Assembly: GCA_030374765.1 (NCBI GenBank)
Contig: JARGXX010000116.1
Coordinates: 124,001 to 188,000 of the forward strand
Origin: Agarophyton chilense
Taxonomy: Eukaryota > Rhodophyta > Florideophyceae > Gracilariales > Gracilariaceae
Direction of reading: 5' to 3'
Length of the DNA stretch: 64,000 nt
In this document: positions 10,995 to 21,180 of the stretch, one piece after another
Position numbering within the stretch: position 1 is the stretch's first letter
How the letters are laid out: each line of letters opens with the position of its first letter
Made by a program: the position numbers and the translations under genes
The notes under the pieces: generated by a model
Database searches by the model: none
What the model saw: the letters and a program-made list of their open reading frames with translations, nothing else
Told to the model about the DNA's origin: nothing

Positions 10995-11646
10995 CTAGTC
11001 ATCCTCCGGCATAAAACCACCCCATTCGACGCCACCACCCTCAAAGGAAGAACCAAATTGCTTAATATAGACTTCGTCTTTATCTTGAAGAACACAGTGT
11101 ATGTCGCTCATCGGGTAACTGACACACAATAGCGCGTAGCCTTTCGCTCTCATGTTCTTCAGCAGTCCTAACGCCTGGTCTTGTTGGACTTGGCCGCTAG
11201 TAATCTTCACAGCGCACGTTGTGCAACAGCCGTTTCGACATGACGCTGGGATATCCGCACCTTGATCTGTCATGCTATGCCAAACATAACGATCTTCCGG
11301 AACAGAGTATTTGTGAACCACGCCGTTGTGAGGGTCTTCTACTGTTACTTGATAGGTTTTCGCACCTTGTCTCTGTGAAAATGTGATTTGAATCGGGAGG
11401 AAGGTGTGAGCGAGCGGTTATATGTACTGATGACGGCGAGAAGTGAGGTTTCAGTGTAAATGAACAACGTACGCTTGGCAGTGATCCATCCCTTCTACGA
11501 CTTGACGGCTCTATGGAAGACTTTGATGATGGTGGTGGGGGAGACATTGACTTATGAACACATTTCGCACCTTCACGAATGCGTCTTTCTTGTGGTACGA
11601 ATGGGGACAGAAATGCGAGATACATTGCGGACTGACAACAGCGCAT
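10995..11646 (-). CDS. Plastid-type [2Fe-2S] ferredoxin-like protein, two exons
   Basis: Exon 2 (10995-11372) encodes the plant-type ferredoxin fold: AKTYQVTVEDP, then ASCRNGCCTTCAV, whose C-x4-C-x2-C plus the later LLC supply the four iron-sulphur ligands. It passes electrons to partner enzymes in the plastid. Exon 1 (11428-11646) encodes a Ser/Arg-rich leader (AFLSPFVP..., SSRRRDGSLPS) resembling a transit peptide. A 55-nt intron, 11373-11427, begins GTACAT and ends CACAG; splicing in phase 0 joins the frames, whereas unspliced the ferredoxin frame meets a stop just upstream. The tail after the fold (EVYIKQFGSSF...VEWGGFMPEDD) is longer than in photosynthetic ferredoxin, suggesting an FdC-like specialised member. 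The start could also be the ATG at 11625. Confidence 0.82.
11373..11427 (-). other. Spliceosomal intron in the ferredoxin gene
   Basis: A GT...AG interval of 55 nt on the minus strand with the acceptor TTTTCACAG. Its removal restores a single frame across the leader and the ferredoxin domain. Confidence 0.7.
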
Positions 11647-12478
11647 ACAAGACAAAGAGACAGTCAAGAGTCGTAACTTAATTAGCTCTTATGGGCGACA
11701 GGGAGCAGTAGGTCGTTGTGGTGCACGAGAAAGGTGCCTCAGAAATCGGCCGAAGCTCAAGGAACGTGTGAAAACGTACGATGTGGACAGAGTCATGTCA
11801 GATCACTTCGTCCTCAGAGGTACAGGGGAATTATTCATAAGGAATCGGACTGGTTTTGGTGTTATTCCCAGGTACACAACTGTAGTAGACTGGAAAAAAA
11901 GAGATATGAAAGGTGTCCACGTTTCTACAATGTGTTAGATCATGAATGGCAATCAAATCAGAAAGTTACACATACACTCGTTTATCTCTATCATGATGTT
12001 GGCTGGCCGAAGCAGAAACTTCTTTCTAGTGGCAACTTGTCGCAGAGGGCTGTTTGCTTTGGGCTGAATGTGGTGGAGATGTCGAGCGGAAACACTTCAA
12101 AAATCGTAATGAGAAAGTGCCCCTCGCTTCACAACTAATAACTCTGGGAGATATCATGAAGGATACCATCGGAATCTTGTTAGAGGGCCGCTGTCAACCA
12201 GGTGAAGAAAATCGAGGATAACCGAGCAGCCGACCAGCGTGCGTGACACCGTCACGCTCGAGGCGGCCGCCAGCGCTGTGATTGCGCTGTTGCAGTTTTT
12301 GTATCACGTGTGACTCATCGTGCCGGTCGGCGCTTTTCAGATCAGCGACCGCTTCGAGCCGCGGTGGCACTACGATTTCTGCGAAACGCTTAGCAGTCTC
12401 AAAAATAGCTGTCGTACAGGAGCTCCGCGCGCGCCGACATGTTCAGGCTCAGCGATGAGCTGCGTTCACCTACATCTG
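11647..12478. other. Intergenic region with an orphan coding-like stretch
   Basis: No firm gene. A plus-strand frame at about 11719-11938 reads like protein (KLKERVKTYDV, TGFGVIPRYTTV) but has no ATG near its start and matches no family I know. It may be an exon or relic. The rest probably holds promoters of the divergent flanking genes. Confidence 0.3.
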
Positions 12479-12511
12479 TCGCACCCTCCTCGCACCCTCC
12501 TCGCACCCTTT
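12479..12511 (+). repeat. Triplicated 11-bp tandem repeat before the membrane RING gene
   Basis: TCGCACCCTCC occurs three times in tandem (the last copy ends CTT), 17 bp upstream of the ATG at 12528. It lies in the probable 5' leader. Confidence 0.7.
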
Positions 12512-12527
12512 GATTCTGTCTTATGTC

Positions 12528-13565
12528 ATGGCGCTGCGTCTGGGGCACGTGTTCTGGGCCTTGCTTTTTCTCATCATGTTTGCCGTCGCCCTGGCTGTCA
12601 ATCTTATTCGCTTCCCGTCGTACGAGCAGGTGGAATGCAAGAAAAGGGGCAGAAATAGCTTCTCCCGCATACCACTGGCCGGCTCCGATCCGAAAGAATT
12701 CTGCATCCTGAAGGTAAACGTCACCGTCACGCGGGAAAGCTCACAGTTTGATACGGAGGCGAGCACAAAGCCAACTACTTGTAAGCAGCCAGAACTCGAC
12801 GTTCGTCGATGCTGGCTTTCTGAATCCAACAAATATTTCATCCCAATAGATAGGGAAGATGCTCAAGAATACAAGCAGGCCTCCCGTGTTTTCCACCGTT
12901 TACGCGTGGCTTTTATCGCGTTTGCAGGAGTCTTTGCTTTGTTCTTCATCTACGTGGTTATTCGTAGCTTCGACTCGCGCCTGTTCAATTGTTGTTGTCC
13001 TACATTCTCTCGAAATGATACCAATAATATGCATGACAATGACCCTTATCTGCGCCCTCCGTCGTCTAACTTTTCTGCTACTACGCTTAATGATATCGCT
13101 TTTCCTAATTCTGCCCTTCAGTACCGCATTTCGCTCTTCATTCGACAGCATTCCATGATACCAGACCAAATCAAAAAGATTGCCGATGAACAGTGGACCT
13201 GTTGCATATGTCTTGAACAGATTCCAGATGTACAACGACTGCCACACATAGTACGCCTCCGCTGCTCACATGCCATACATGCCGAATGTTTTCGAATGTG
13301 GGTATCTAAAGGCCGTGCCGTTTGTTGCATTTGCAATTCTCCGGTGTTTTCTGATTCTCAAATAGATGATAATGACTCATATGCACCTAGTTCACCATCC
13401 ATGGTTGGCAGCAGACCACCAGGTTCGCTCATTGTGGAAATAACAGAGTATTCTCCATCGTCTCCTGCAACATCTGATGTCGTGCAGGCCTCTCAACCGC
13501 AAGCTGACAGCAATGCTATTCAACGCAACTCTGCCCAACATGATAACTCATTTGTCATTGTTTGA
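12528..13565 (+). CDS. Two-pass membrane RING-H2 protein, probable E3 ubiquitin ligase
   Basis: Predicted 345-residue protein. Residues 5-25 form a hydrophobic segment (signal anchor), followed by about 95 residues with an NVT glycosylation site, and a second membrane span at about residues 125-147 (FIAFAGVFALFFIYVVI). The C-terminal half holds a RING-H2 finger: C225-x2-C228, the run RCSHAIHAEC, and C266-x2-C269. The finger would face the cytosol and recruit an E2, while the loop between the spans lies in the lumen or outside. The tail is Ser/Pro-rich. The start at 12528 is the first ATG in the frame. Membrane and substrate are unknown. Confidence 0.82.
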   Translation: MALRLGHVFWALLFLIMFAVALAVNLIRFPSYEQVECKKRGRNSFSRIPLAGSDPKEFCILKVNVTVTRESSQFDTEASTKPTTCKQPELDVRRCWLSESNKYFIPIDREDAQEYKQASRVFHRLRVAFIAFAGVFALFFIYVVIRSFDSRLFNCCCPTFSRNDTNNMHDNDPYLRPPSSNFSATTLNDIAFPNSALQYRISLFIRQHSMIPDQIKKIADEQWTCCICLEQIPDVQRLPHIVRLRCSHAIHAECFRMWVSKGRAVCCICNSPVFSDSQIDDNDSYAPSSPSMVGSRPPGSLIVEITEYSPSSPATSDVVQASQPQADSNAIQRNSAQHDNSFVIV

Positions 13566-14085
13566 TTTAATAGCCAGTTAGTTCCCACGCCTCAATTTGG
13601 ACTGGATTCCATTCCGGCCATTCAACGAGCTACTTCTCACCGAAATTCAATAACTGATCAACTATACGACCGCTAAGAGAGGATGCCTCCACTACACAAA
13701 TCACAATCGAGTCGATTCCGGGAATTCAGTATTTCTTGGACTGTCTTGACACGAAATCATGCTTCCCAGTCCGTCGTGCAGGCGCATTTCAGGATGGCGG
13801 CGATGTACAATTCGCAGATTTCTGCATCAGCTATGGTTGTGAAACTTGATTCTTTGGAAATCAGGTTTTGAATGCTACCTATCCGAAGAATTCAACCCGT
13901 AGCGCAACCCAAATCCTTTTTCATGAAGTGTGAATAAGACATTGGCAGTCTGGGCAAATTTGAACTAATATTCTGAAATCCCATACTTGCTACGTATGCT
14001 TGACATGGAAAACCACAGAGCTTCCTGAAAACAGCCAGACCATTTTCTCATTAAGTCTTATAGGACTTAACACCAATTCAAGGTT
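13566..14085. other. Intergenic region between RING and kinase genes
   Basis: Only short frames without recognisable motifs. It probably contains the 3' end of the RING gene and the promoter of the kinase. Confidence 0.4.
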
Positions 14086-16125
14086 ATGGGGCTGTTCAAT
14101 CGTAAGGCTTCCTCGAGATATACTGGGCAAACAGAAAAGGGCAGTCAAGGTGGCCTTTCTCCGCGACAACAGTCCTCGTCACATCGAAAGTCCAGACTAA
14201 ATGATTTGTTTTCTGATGGAAAGTCAAGCAATGGGATGCCTGGAACGCCCGTAACTGGTACCCACCATTTCCAGAATCATGTCTCAGCACCGACCGTAGC
14301 GTTGGACGACTTTGTTCAAGATTCGAAGCAACCTTCTGAAGTGGAAGGTTTTTCGCATGTGAATCAAGTCAATGATGGAGACAGGAATGGCATAACTTCT
14401 GATCGAAGGGACAGAGACCGTTCCAATTCAACCACTAATGGCCAAGACCGAGATACAGTTTCAATGCTGGCAAGGCGAAACACTATCAAACGTTCAGTAT
14501 CGAGAAAGATCGCACGGTCCGAAAGTCGAAGGCAGTTGTTGAATATCAGGGATAGTAGTCTTCACGAAGACCGTACTGCGAACACTATGATGAGCCGCTC
14601 TAAGTCTTCCCTGGTCTCAAGGCACAGCTCTATCAACCGCAGTCTTGACCGCTCGAGCTCCATCAAAGCCAGCGTAAATGAGAAGAAGTTTTCTATACCA
14701 ATGTCTCGGTCAAGCTCATTCTCTGCACGTTTGCGGGCTTTAAGTTCGAATGACCAGTTGTCCACCGAAGTTAAAGTCGATCAATCTTTGAATGCAATGG
14801 GTGTCTTGGGGCTAACCGATGAAGTCGATGAAGAACTGGAACTAGATCATTCCAGCTTGCGAGAAGTTTCTCAAATGGGGGAGATAAGAGCTGACGAGAA
14901 TTTTGATTTGATGATGAGTGATGCTGTTGTGGATAACTCTAATGCACCTGAACAATTCTTAGGCGAGCAGAAGAGTAAAACAGCCAAATCCAGAAAGCGG
15001 CCTCCCCCCCTTCTGGCAAAAATAGAGGTGAACTCTGTGACAAACTCTGCAGCAGATTGGCCGAGCGGGGGGCACTTCGGTAGTGATGGGGGTTTCGTCA
15101 CTGGTGGTTTCCGGATCACCGCTGAAGGTGTGCTTGACAAGCCTCTTATCGCTACACGTCAGGATTCAGAAGATAACAACGAAGGTGGAGTTCCACAATC
15201 GCATCGAACGATAGTTATTGCAAAGGGTTTGAAAGAGTTTCGAACGGGCCCCACAATCGGAACTGGAGCCGCCGGAAGGGTGTACATTGCAGAGCACATC
15301 CCTTCCAGGACGCCCATGGCGATGAAAGTAGTCAATGTCTACGATAAACATCGCAGGAACCAACTGCTGAAAGAATTGGAGACGTTATCGACTTATATCA
15401 GCCGATATCTAGTCAGATTTTATGGCGCCTTCTATGACGGCTCAGGGGCTGTACACATTGCTCTCGAGTACATGGACCATGGATGTCTATCCACATTCAT
15501 TCAGCGTGTTGGACCAATACCTGAACGGGTTGTACAGATGATTGCTCACGACTGCCTTAGGGGCCTTCGCTTTTTGCATCGGCATCATGTGCTTCACCGT
15601 GATTTCAAGACGGCTAACATCCTTTTGTCTCGTCGATTATGTCGAGCGAAACTGAGCGACTTCGGTCTGGCTCGAGATTTGAACCCTGGTGTTTCAAAAG
15701 TTGATACATTTGTCGGAACTGTCGCATATATGTCACCTGAGCGTCTGAACGGCACTAACTACACGTACGCTTCAGATATTTGGGCTCTTGGGGTTTCGAT
15801 CATGGAATGCCTTCTAGGAAAGTATCCATTTGATCGACCGCAAAACTACTTTGATTATATTGAGGCCACAACGACAATTAACGTTCTCAGTGGGTTCAAG
15901 AGAGAATGTGCAAAATTCTCTCCGGAGGTGAGAGATTTTGTGGAAAGGTGTACCTACACAGACCCCAAGAGGAGGGCGACCGTTGCGGAGCTAATGGAGC
16001 ATCCGTGGTTGAAGGAATTGATAAGGGATACTGAGCTTTTTGGGTCGTGGTTGGATGAATGTAGGATTATATCGATGCGCCCAACTCGCTCACAGACCTC
16101 AGGAAGGAAGGGAATAGTAGGATAG
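14086..16125 (+). CDS. MAP kinase kinase-like protein kinase
   Basis: Predicted 679-residue protein. Residues 1-380 are Ser/Arg-rich, low-complexity and probably disordered. The kinase domain covers about 383-645: glycine loop GTGAAGRV, catalytic Lys in MAMK414, HRDFKTANILL with Asp506, DFG at 525, and the activation segment SKVDTFVGTVAYMSPERL. The S-x3-T spacing and the MSPERL end resemble STE7-type MAP kinase kinases, which phosphorylate a MAPK on Thr and Tyr after being activated by a MAPKKK. All catalytic residues are present. The long N-terminal extension is unusual for MKKs. No MAPK docking motif was confirmed. It has no intron. An alternative is a looser STE-family kinase. Confidence 0.87.
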   Translation: MGLFNRKASSRYTGQTEKGSQGGLSPRQQSSSHRKSRLNDLFSDGKSSNGMPGTPVTGTHHFQNHVSAPTVALDDFVQDSKQPSEVEGFSHVNQVNDGDRNGITSDRRDRDRSNSTTNGQDRDTVSMLARRNTIKRSVSRKIARSESRRQLLNIRDSSLHEDRTANTMMSRSKSSLVSRHSSINRSLDRSSSIKASVNEKKFSIPMSRSSSFSARLRALSSNDQLSTEVKVDQSLNAMGVLGLTDEVDEELELDHSSLREVSQMGEIRADENFDLMMSDAVVDNSNAPEQFLGEQKSKTAKSRKRPPPLLAKIEVNSVTNSAADWPSGGHFGSDGGFVTGGFRITAEGVLDKPLIATRQDSEDNNEGGVPQSHRTIVIAKGLKEFRTGPTIGTGAAGRVYIAEHIPSRTPMAMKVVNVYDKHRRNQLLKELETLSTYISRYLVRFYGAFYDGSGAVHIALEYMDHGCLSTFIQRVGPIPERVVQMIAHDCLRGLRFLHRHHVLHRDFKTANILLSRRLCRAKLSDFGLARDLNPGVSKVDTFVGTVAYMSPERLNGTNYTYASDIWALGVSIMECLLGKYPFDRPQNYFDYIEATTTINVLSGFKRECAKFSPEVRDFVERCTYTDPKRRATVAELMEHPWLKELIRDTELFGSWLDECRIISMRPTRSQTSGRKGIVG

Positions 16126-16139
16126 GACAAATTTATCTG

Positions 16140-16157
16140 TGCCGAATTGCTTCGGCA
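16140..16157 (+). other. 3' hairpin after the kinase stop codon
   Basis: TGCCGAA-TTGC-TTCGGCA forms a perfect 7-bp stem with a 4-nt loop, 14 bases after the stop codon. A similar 7-bp/tetraloop hairpin follows SMC2. Confidence 0.45.
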
Positions 16158-16312
16158 ATTTAGGACGGTTCTTTCACGATACTACTCCTCGACTTTCCTC
16201 TACTTTGAAATGGAAGCATCGCTCTTATCTACGCCTTTCGGTTTTAAAATGAACACAACGCCCTAGCCACTAACGCTTTTCTACTGGTTCACTGCATGAA
16301 CTATTTCGAAAA

Positions 16313-16954
16313 TCATTTCTTAACCAATACGAAGAGGTTTCCCTTATTCCCCCTCGATATACGGAGCTTTTCGTCGAGATATGTGACTTCTAACCAGCCA
16401 GTGAACCGCTCGTTATCTCTTACATTGATCTTCAATAGATTGAGTATGACAAACTGAACAAAGTTGACTTCAAACCTGCTTGGGGAGGATGCAGTGAGCT
16501 CAAAATTCACTGAGTTGACAAACTCAATCGGTCCGAACTTAAATGTTTCAGCGTTACATCCCTTTAGCTCTTGTGCGTTAATTTCCTGTACAATTCGAGA
16601 GCTCTGCAAAAATCCGGGTTTATCAACAGCTAGAATACTTCTTGAGGTGGTGTAAATCATGTCCCAGACTCCAGACAAGTTTGAGTCTGTACCGGGGGTG
16701 AGAGATGGGTTGGTGGCCTCGACTTGACGTACCAGGTCTTCAATTTCCTGTTGTTTATCGGAATCATTGACTACGGCACGGCCGAAGTTGAGGGGCTGAA
16801 CTAGATTTATGAGAGCTTCCTTGAAGCCGCTTGGTGCTTGAACGCTCATCCTGGTCTGGTTGATGGTTGTACGTAAGATACGTCGTGAGGAAACTTGAGG
16901 GATAGTGCACCTGTTTGCTGTGGACGGCGTCAGGTTTGGATAGACGAATGCCAT
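16313..16954 (-). CDS. Plastid lipid-associated protein (PAP/fibrillin family)
   Basis: Predicted 213 residues. The fibrillin domain contains SGVWDMIYTTSRSIL, GFLQSSRIVQEI and the C-terminal family signature EKLRISRGNKGNLFVLVK. Fibrillins are plastid proteins that coat plastoglobules or thylakoids and bind lipids. The first 40 residues (MAFVYPNLTPSTANRC...) are rich in Ser/Thr/Arg with few acidic residues, like a plastid transit peptide. The frame stays open for 76 more codons upstream, but that part is hydrophobic and unlike the family, so the MAF start is chosen. It is divergent from YIPF6 across about 730 bp. Confidence 0.88.
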   Translation of the reverse strand: MAFVYPNLTPSTANRCTIPQVSSRRILRTTINQTRMSVQAPSGFKEALINLVQPLNFGRAVVNDSDKQQEIEDLVRQVEATNPSLTPGTDSNLSGVWDMIYTTSRSILAVDKPGFLQSSRIVQEINAQELKGCNAETFKFGPIEFVNSVNFELTASSPSRFEVNFVQFVILNLLKINVRDNERFTGWLEVTYLDEKLRISRGNKGNLFVLVKK

Positions 16955-17688
16955 GTGGCTACTGCGGTTTGGTTTCAGCAAGAAAAGAACCGGCGTTCTC
17001 GTTGCCTCGCACAAAGTGGTGAAGTGAATGAATGCACGACGAATGCGGAAGCACGCAGAGGTTTGAATGGGGCTTTGTGTTGGGTGCAAAGGGTCGACAT
17101 CACCAATTGAGGATGGGGAGCTGTGGCCATAAAGGCGGATCAAGAATAATAATATTAGTGATACAGATAAAGTATTGAGCAAGTATCCCTCGTGCTCGGG
17201 AGAGCCGCCGATTCCTGCCCTGTGTTGGTGACCTTGCGGTGGCGCTTCTTTTCAACAGCCAATTATCATGAGCAATGTATCCTGCAATCCTTTTTTTCGC
17301 ATTCGCGTTGGATATGCTTTCTTTGAATTTGTTCTCTACCCTTGGTAGACGGACGATTGAGATGTGCCACTTTCCAATCCTCGCTGTCACGGCGGTTTCG
17401 ACTCGGCCACATGGTTGTTACATACGCAGTAACATCGGTAGTGCTTCGACCTTTCCATCATCATTCAGTCCTTGGCAAGTCGTGTCCCCTCTCTGGAGGT
17501 TTGCTTTTTCTTACTACATATCCGTGAATAGCTTCGTGAGAGCACTTCTTCTAATTCATCTCAACGTGCCCAAAGAAGAACTTTCTCTATTTGTTCTTCT
17601 CTCTCATTGCCCTGGGCTATCTCAAACATCCGTCAACTTTGGGCTGTTTATAGTATTGTGTCGAACACAGTTCATCACACTTCTCACC
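16955..17688. other. Intergenic region between divergent fibrillin and YIPF6 genes
   Basis: Probably a shared promoter region. The YIPF6 exon 1 frame is open back to 17275, but the extra residues are hydrophobic and not part of the family. Confidence 0.4.
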
Positions 17689-18740
17689 ATGACTGACTTA
17701 TCCCAGCAATTTGGGGAGAATACAATCGAAGAACCTGTTTCAGAGACAATCCTTCGTGATCTTCGACTGGTAAGTTCATTCCCTTTACGTGTGTACACTA
17801 GAAGCTCCAACTCATTCTAATGCGTTTCTGGCTCATACCTAAATGTTGCGATAAAAGGTCGGAAGACGACTCCTCATGGTCATGATTCCATCAATCAGTT
17901 CTGTAAGCGTATTCGCTCTTTGTTTGAATCACTCTGCGAATACACCATTCTTAAATACTAACTATACCACAGAGTGCAAAGCGTGCTGAGCTTCGCGATT
18001 GGGATCTTTGGGGCCCGTTTTTCTTATGCATGTCTTTGGCTGTCATGCTCAGCATCACTGCCCATGACGAAGCTTCAGTTGTCTTCTCTGTTATTTTCGT
18101 CATTATTTGGGTTGGTGCGGCTGTGATCACTATCAATGGACAACTTCTTGGGGGAAGACTGTGAGTTGTTCTCTTCTACATCCACGTATTTCATACGCTA
18201 GAGTGCTAACCACATCATTCTGGTTTACAGCTCGTTCTTTCAAAGCGTTTGCTTTTTGGGGTATTGTATTTTCCCCATTCTTCTCAGCGCTGTTGCGTGC
18301 TGGCTTATCAATTCATTTGTCAAGAACGACCTAGCCGTAGTATTTCGATTTTTGTCCGTTTTTATATCGCTGCTATGGTCAATATGGGGTAAGTTTGCGA
18401 TCCTATGTTTTGGACAAGAGCCAAGGCGATGCAAAAAAGCGCTAACTCACGTACATCTATCTCTCTTTTATCCTCTTTTACTTCTGAAACAGCCTCATCC
18501 AGTTTCATGACTGATGCTAGATTTCCAGAAGGCCGTAAGCTGTTGGCTTTGTATCCAGTCATTCTGTTTTACCTGTCCCTTGCATGGATTGTTCTCATCG
18601 GCTTCCAACGCGAGTCTTCCCCACATTCAGCTATAGCTGAAGGCACTCTACCAAATAATGTGACTGTTGGAGGTGGTTCAGAAGGAAGCCATATGTTTTC
18701 ACAAGGTAGTCGTCTCATTGCACCACACGGTTCACTCTAG
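17689..18740 (+). CDS. YIPF6: YIPF6/Yip4-type Golgi membrane protein, five exons
   Basis: Exons 17689-17769, 17858-17902, 17973-18160, 18231-18388 and 18493-18740 give a 239-residue protein. Every intron starts GT and ends AG, and intron 2 has a TACTAAC branch site 10 nt before its acceptor. The product follows YIPF6 closely: ETILRDLRLVGRRLL, LRDWDLWGP, INGQLLGG, SFFQSVCFLGYC and a final ALYPVILFY span. About five transmembrane helices are seen. Yip proteins bind Rab GTPases at the Golgi and act in vesicle traffic. The C-terminus carries about 50 extra Ser/Gly-rich residues compared with animal YIPF6, and the N-terminus is shorter. Its stop codon overlaps that of the convergent thiamine gene. 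Confidence 0.92.
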
Positions 18741-19591
18741 GTTCGTCTTTCCGTTTCATGTTTGTTTCGCTCCCTAGCCTGATACGCTATCTTGCACAAC
18801 TTTACGAGCGAGGCAGATTTTCTTTGAGGATCGGTGGCGCGGGAGAGCTGGGTGATGACTGCGATACCGTCTGCCCCATGTTTGATGACGGAGGCTAGGT
18901 TGCTTTCTTTTATACCACCGACGCCAAAAAGCAACGTGGATCCCTCTACAGCGTTACGAATCTGTGTTAAAAGCTTTGGCCCTTCAGGTATCTTACCAGG
19001 GTGGCTTTGGGTCGAGTACATGGTGCCGACCTGGAGGTATGAAGGTTCATGGATATCTATCGTTTTTATAGCTGAGAGAACTGAATGAACTGCGCATCCA
19101 ATTGTGCCACCATGCGGCATGATCTCTATTGCTTCTCGGAGATACTTGTCAATGTCTTTTTCTTTAATATGGACCCCAAGCCCCGAGTGAATTGCCAACA
19201 CGTCGATGGGAGCCATTCCGTTTATAACAAGCTTTTGAGCCGGAGCCCCACTGGCTAGGAGAGCATGAATGAGCTGTTTTATATGAAATGGAGAGCTGTT
19301 TTTGTCTCGTACCTGTACCAAAGATATTCCTCCAGCCAGAACAGCTTGTACTGTTTGTACTGCGGCACCAATGTTCTGGCAAATGTCTTCAGGTGTAATG
19401 AAGATCACCGACGGTTTGGGAAGCGTTTTGAACTTTTTGGATGCAGACATTCGTGAGCAAGAACATTGATGTTGACGAATTCCCTTGCACCTAGAACGAT
19501 ATAATCCACCGAAGCAGGGAAACGAGAACGATAGACGCTTTTGTAATATCCAGAACTTCATACCATACATGGGCCTAGAACAAGAAGGCAT
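18737..19591 (-). CDS. thiE: Thiamine-phosphate synthase (ThiE-like), probably organelle-targeted
   Basis: Predicted 284 residues. From about residue 60 on it is a TIM-barrel TMP synthase: LVQVRDK (pyrimidine and pyrophosphate binding), GVHIKEKDI, YLQVGTMYSTQSHPGK (the GT-x-x-x-T loop), and GVGGIKESNLASVIKHGADGIAVI (phosphate loop). It joins HMP-PP and HET-P to make thiamine monophosphate. Typical ThiE is about 215 residues, so the N-terminal 48-60 residues are an extension with Arg, Ser and Cys, perhaps a transit peptide. In land plants this domain is fused to HMP kinase; here it stands alone. It is tail-to-tail with YIPF6. Confidence 0.88.
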   Translation of the reverse strand: MPSCSRPMYGMKFWILQKRLSFSFPCFGGLYRSRCKGIRQHQCSCSRMSASKKFKTLPKPSVIFITPEDICQNIGAAVQTVQAVLAGGISLVQVRDKNSSPFHIKQLIHALLASGAPAQKLVINGMAPIDVLAIHSGLGVHIKEKDIDKYLREAIEIMPHGGTIGCAVHSVLSAIKTIDIHEPSYLQVGTMYSTQSHPGKIPEGPKLLTQIRNAVEGSTLLFGVGGIKESNLASVIKHGADGIAVITQLSRATDPQRKSASLVKLCKIAYQARERNKHETERRT

Positions 19592-19647
19592 CTGTCTGTA
19601 AGCACGTAGCCTGCTCAGTTTGTTAGCTTAGATCCAGTTGAATAATA

Positions 19648-20942
19648 CAGTGCGTTTCAAAAACATATCCCTTTACAAAAACTGGGCCAAAAAGGCATTT
19701 CACGTACTGTAGAGCACATTTCACAACAAATAAAAACCACGTCAAAAACACTGTTTCAAAAGTATATCCTTTATACAATCATTCGCTCAATTATGGCTCG
19801 TGGCGCACCTCTGACACGCTCTGAACAGCTGGAAATCATGGAATTAGTAGGTCAGGGTATGATTCCAGCAGATATAGCCCGACAACTCAAGCGCAGCCCA
19901 AAAACAATCAGTAACTTCATCAAACACCCGGCTACATACGGAACAAAGCGTTCAACCGGCCGTCCTACGTCACTATCCCCGGCCGATAAGCGTGTAATTA
20001 AGCGACAACTATGCCACAACACTTCATCTTGCGGAAAAATTGTCAAAAATCTAATTTTCTTCTATCAAGATTAACAATATAGCGTGTAGTCAACCGTCAA
20101 GATTTGTTCAAGTACACAAAAATGAGGAAAACTTTTTTTAAAAGATAATCACAAAAAAAACGAGTTGAATGGTGTGCTCAAAAGGTTTATTGGAAAACGG
20201 AATGGAATAATGTTATCTTTTCCGACGAAAAAAAGTTTTACCTTGATGGTCCAGATTGCTATAAATTTTATTGGCATGATCTACGAAAAGAAAAGAAAGA
20301 ATTTGTGACCAGGCATTCAAGAGGCGCATCAGTAATGGTTTGGGCTGAAATCTTCACGAAAGAAGCAACTGATATGGCTTTTTTTGAAACTACAATAAAC
20401 TCTGAGAAGTATGCTGAGGTTCTAGAAAAATATCTTTTACCTTTTGCATATTGTATGCACGGAGAAGAATTCATTTTTCAGCAAGACAATGCACCTGTGC
20501 ATGAGTCTAATTCTATGAAACAGTGGTTCAATAGTCTAAACTTGTCGGTTATGGAATGGCCTGCGCGCTCTCCTGACCTCAACCCTATCGAAAACATTTT
20601 GGGAATGTTGGTTCGAATGGGTTATGGGCAAGTAAGGCAATTTGATACAGTTTTTGATCTGAAAAATTGTATCAAAGATTGCTGGGAAAAGATTGTCTGT
20701 AACGCTTTCAATCCTTTTATATGATCAATGCCAAAGCGTTTTATAAGTGTTATACAAACTAGAGGAGCCAAAATAAACTACTGAACTCGCGTTAGAATAA
20801 AAAGGATGCAATAAAAGTTATGATTTTGAAACAGTTTTTTTACTTGAAAATTTTTTCACAATGTTTTTGTTAGTTTTACTGTGGCCAAAACGTCGATTTT
20901 TGGAAAATTTGCGCGAGGGATATGATTTTGAAACAGACTTTG
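19648..20942 (+). mobile_element. Tc1-type DNA transposon, copy 1, with IR/DR ends
   Basis: The left end CAGTGCGTTTCAAAAACATATCC follows TA and is mirrored at the right by GGATATGATTTTGAAACAG, again next to TA (20943-20944). A second, internal copy of the repeat lies at about 19755 (ACTGTTTCAAAAGTATATCC) and at about 20815-20840, giving the two-repeats-per-end (IR/DR) layout known from Tc1/Sleeping Beauty types. Length is about 1.3 kb. The second copy lies inverted at 48813-50110. Confidence 0.88.
19793..20724 (+). pseudogene. Tc1-like DD34E transposase, frame-disrupted
   Basis: The first part (19793-20074) encodes a helix-turn-helix DNA-binding domain (MARGAPLTRSEQ, ARQLKRSPKTISNF). From about 20161 to 20724, in another frame, comes the DDE catalytic domain: FSDEKKF, QQDNAPVH and PDLNPIEN, with 34 residues between the second Asp and the Glu. 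Between the two parts the frame is lost, and a segment of the linker is missing or altered. All three catalytic residues are present, but no single open frame covers the protein, so the copy is probably inactive by itself. Confidence 0.85.
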
Positions 20943-21180
20943 TAGTGGTGTTCAGAAGTATAAAAACACCCCGCAAACCTGGTATGTGGGGCGCACAAAG
21001 TAGAGAGGTAACCCTTGAACACGGTAAAATGTCGGCAACAAGGTTAAAATGAGTTTCATGAACTCTTTTTTAATAAAACAGGCACCTAACGAACGGCAGC
21101 TACAGAATAACATATAATGCCCGCGTCAAAAGTAAAAGAACGATATTTTGTTTATTGCAAAACACAACAGCAAAGGAGTC

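Noticed and set aside
12320-12658. 112-codon plus-strand frame before the membrane RING gene
   Set aside because: It overlaps the real gene in another frame and has no motif.
17275-17688. 138-residue N-terminal extension of the YIPF6 protein
   Set aside because: The frame is open, but YIPF6 proteins lack it and the ATG at 17689 fits the family.
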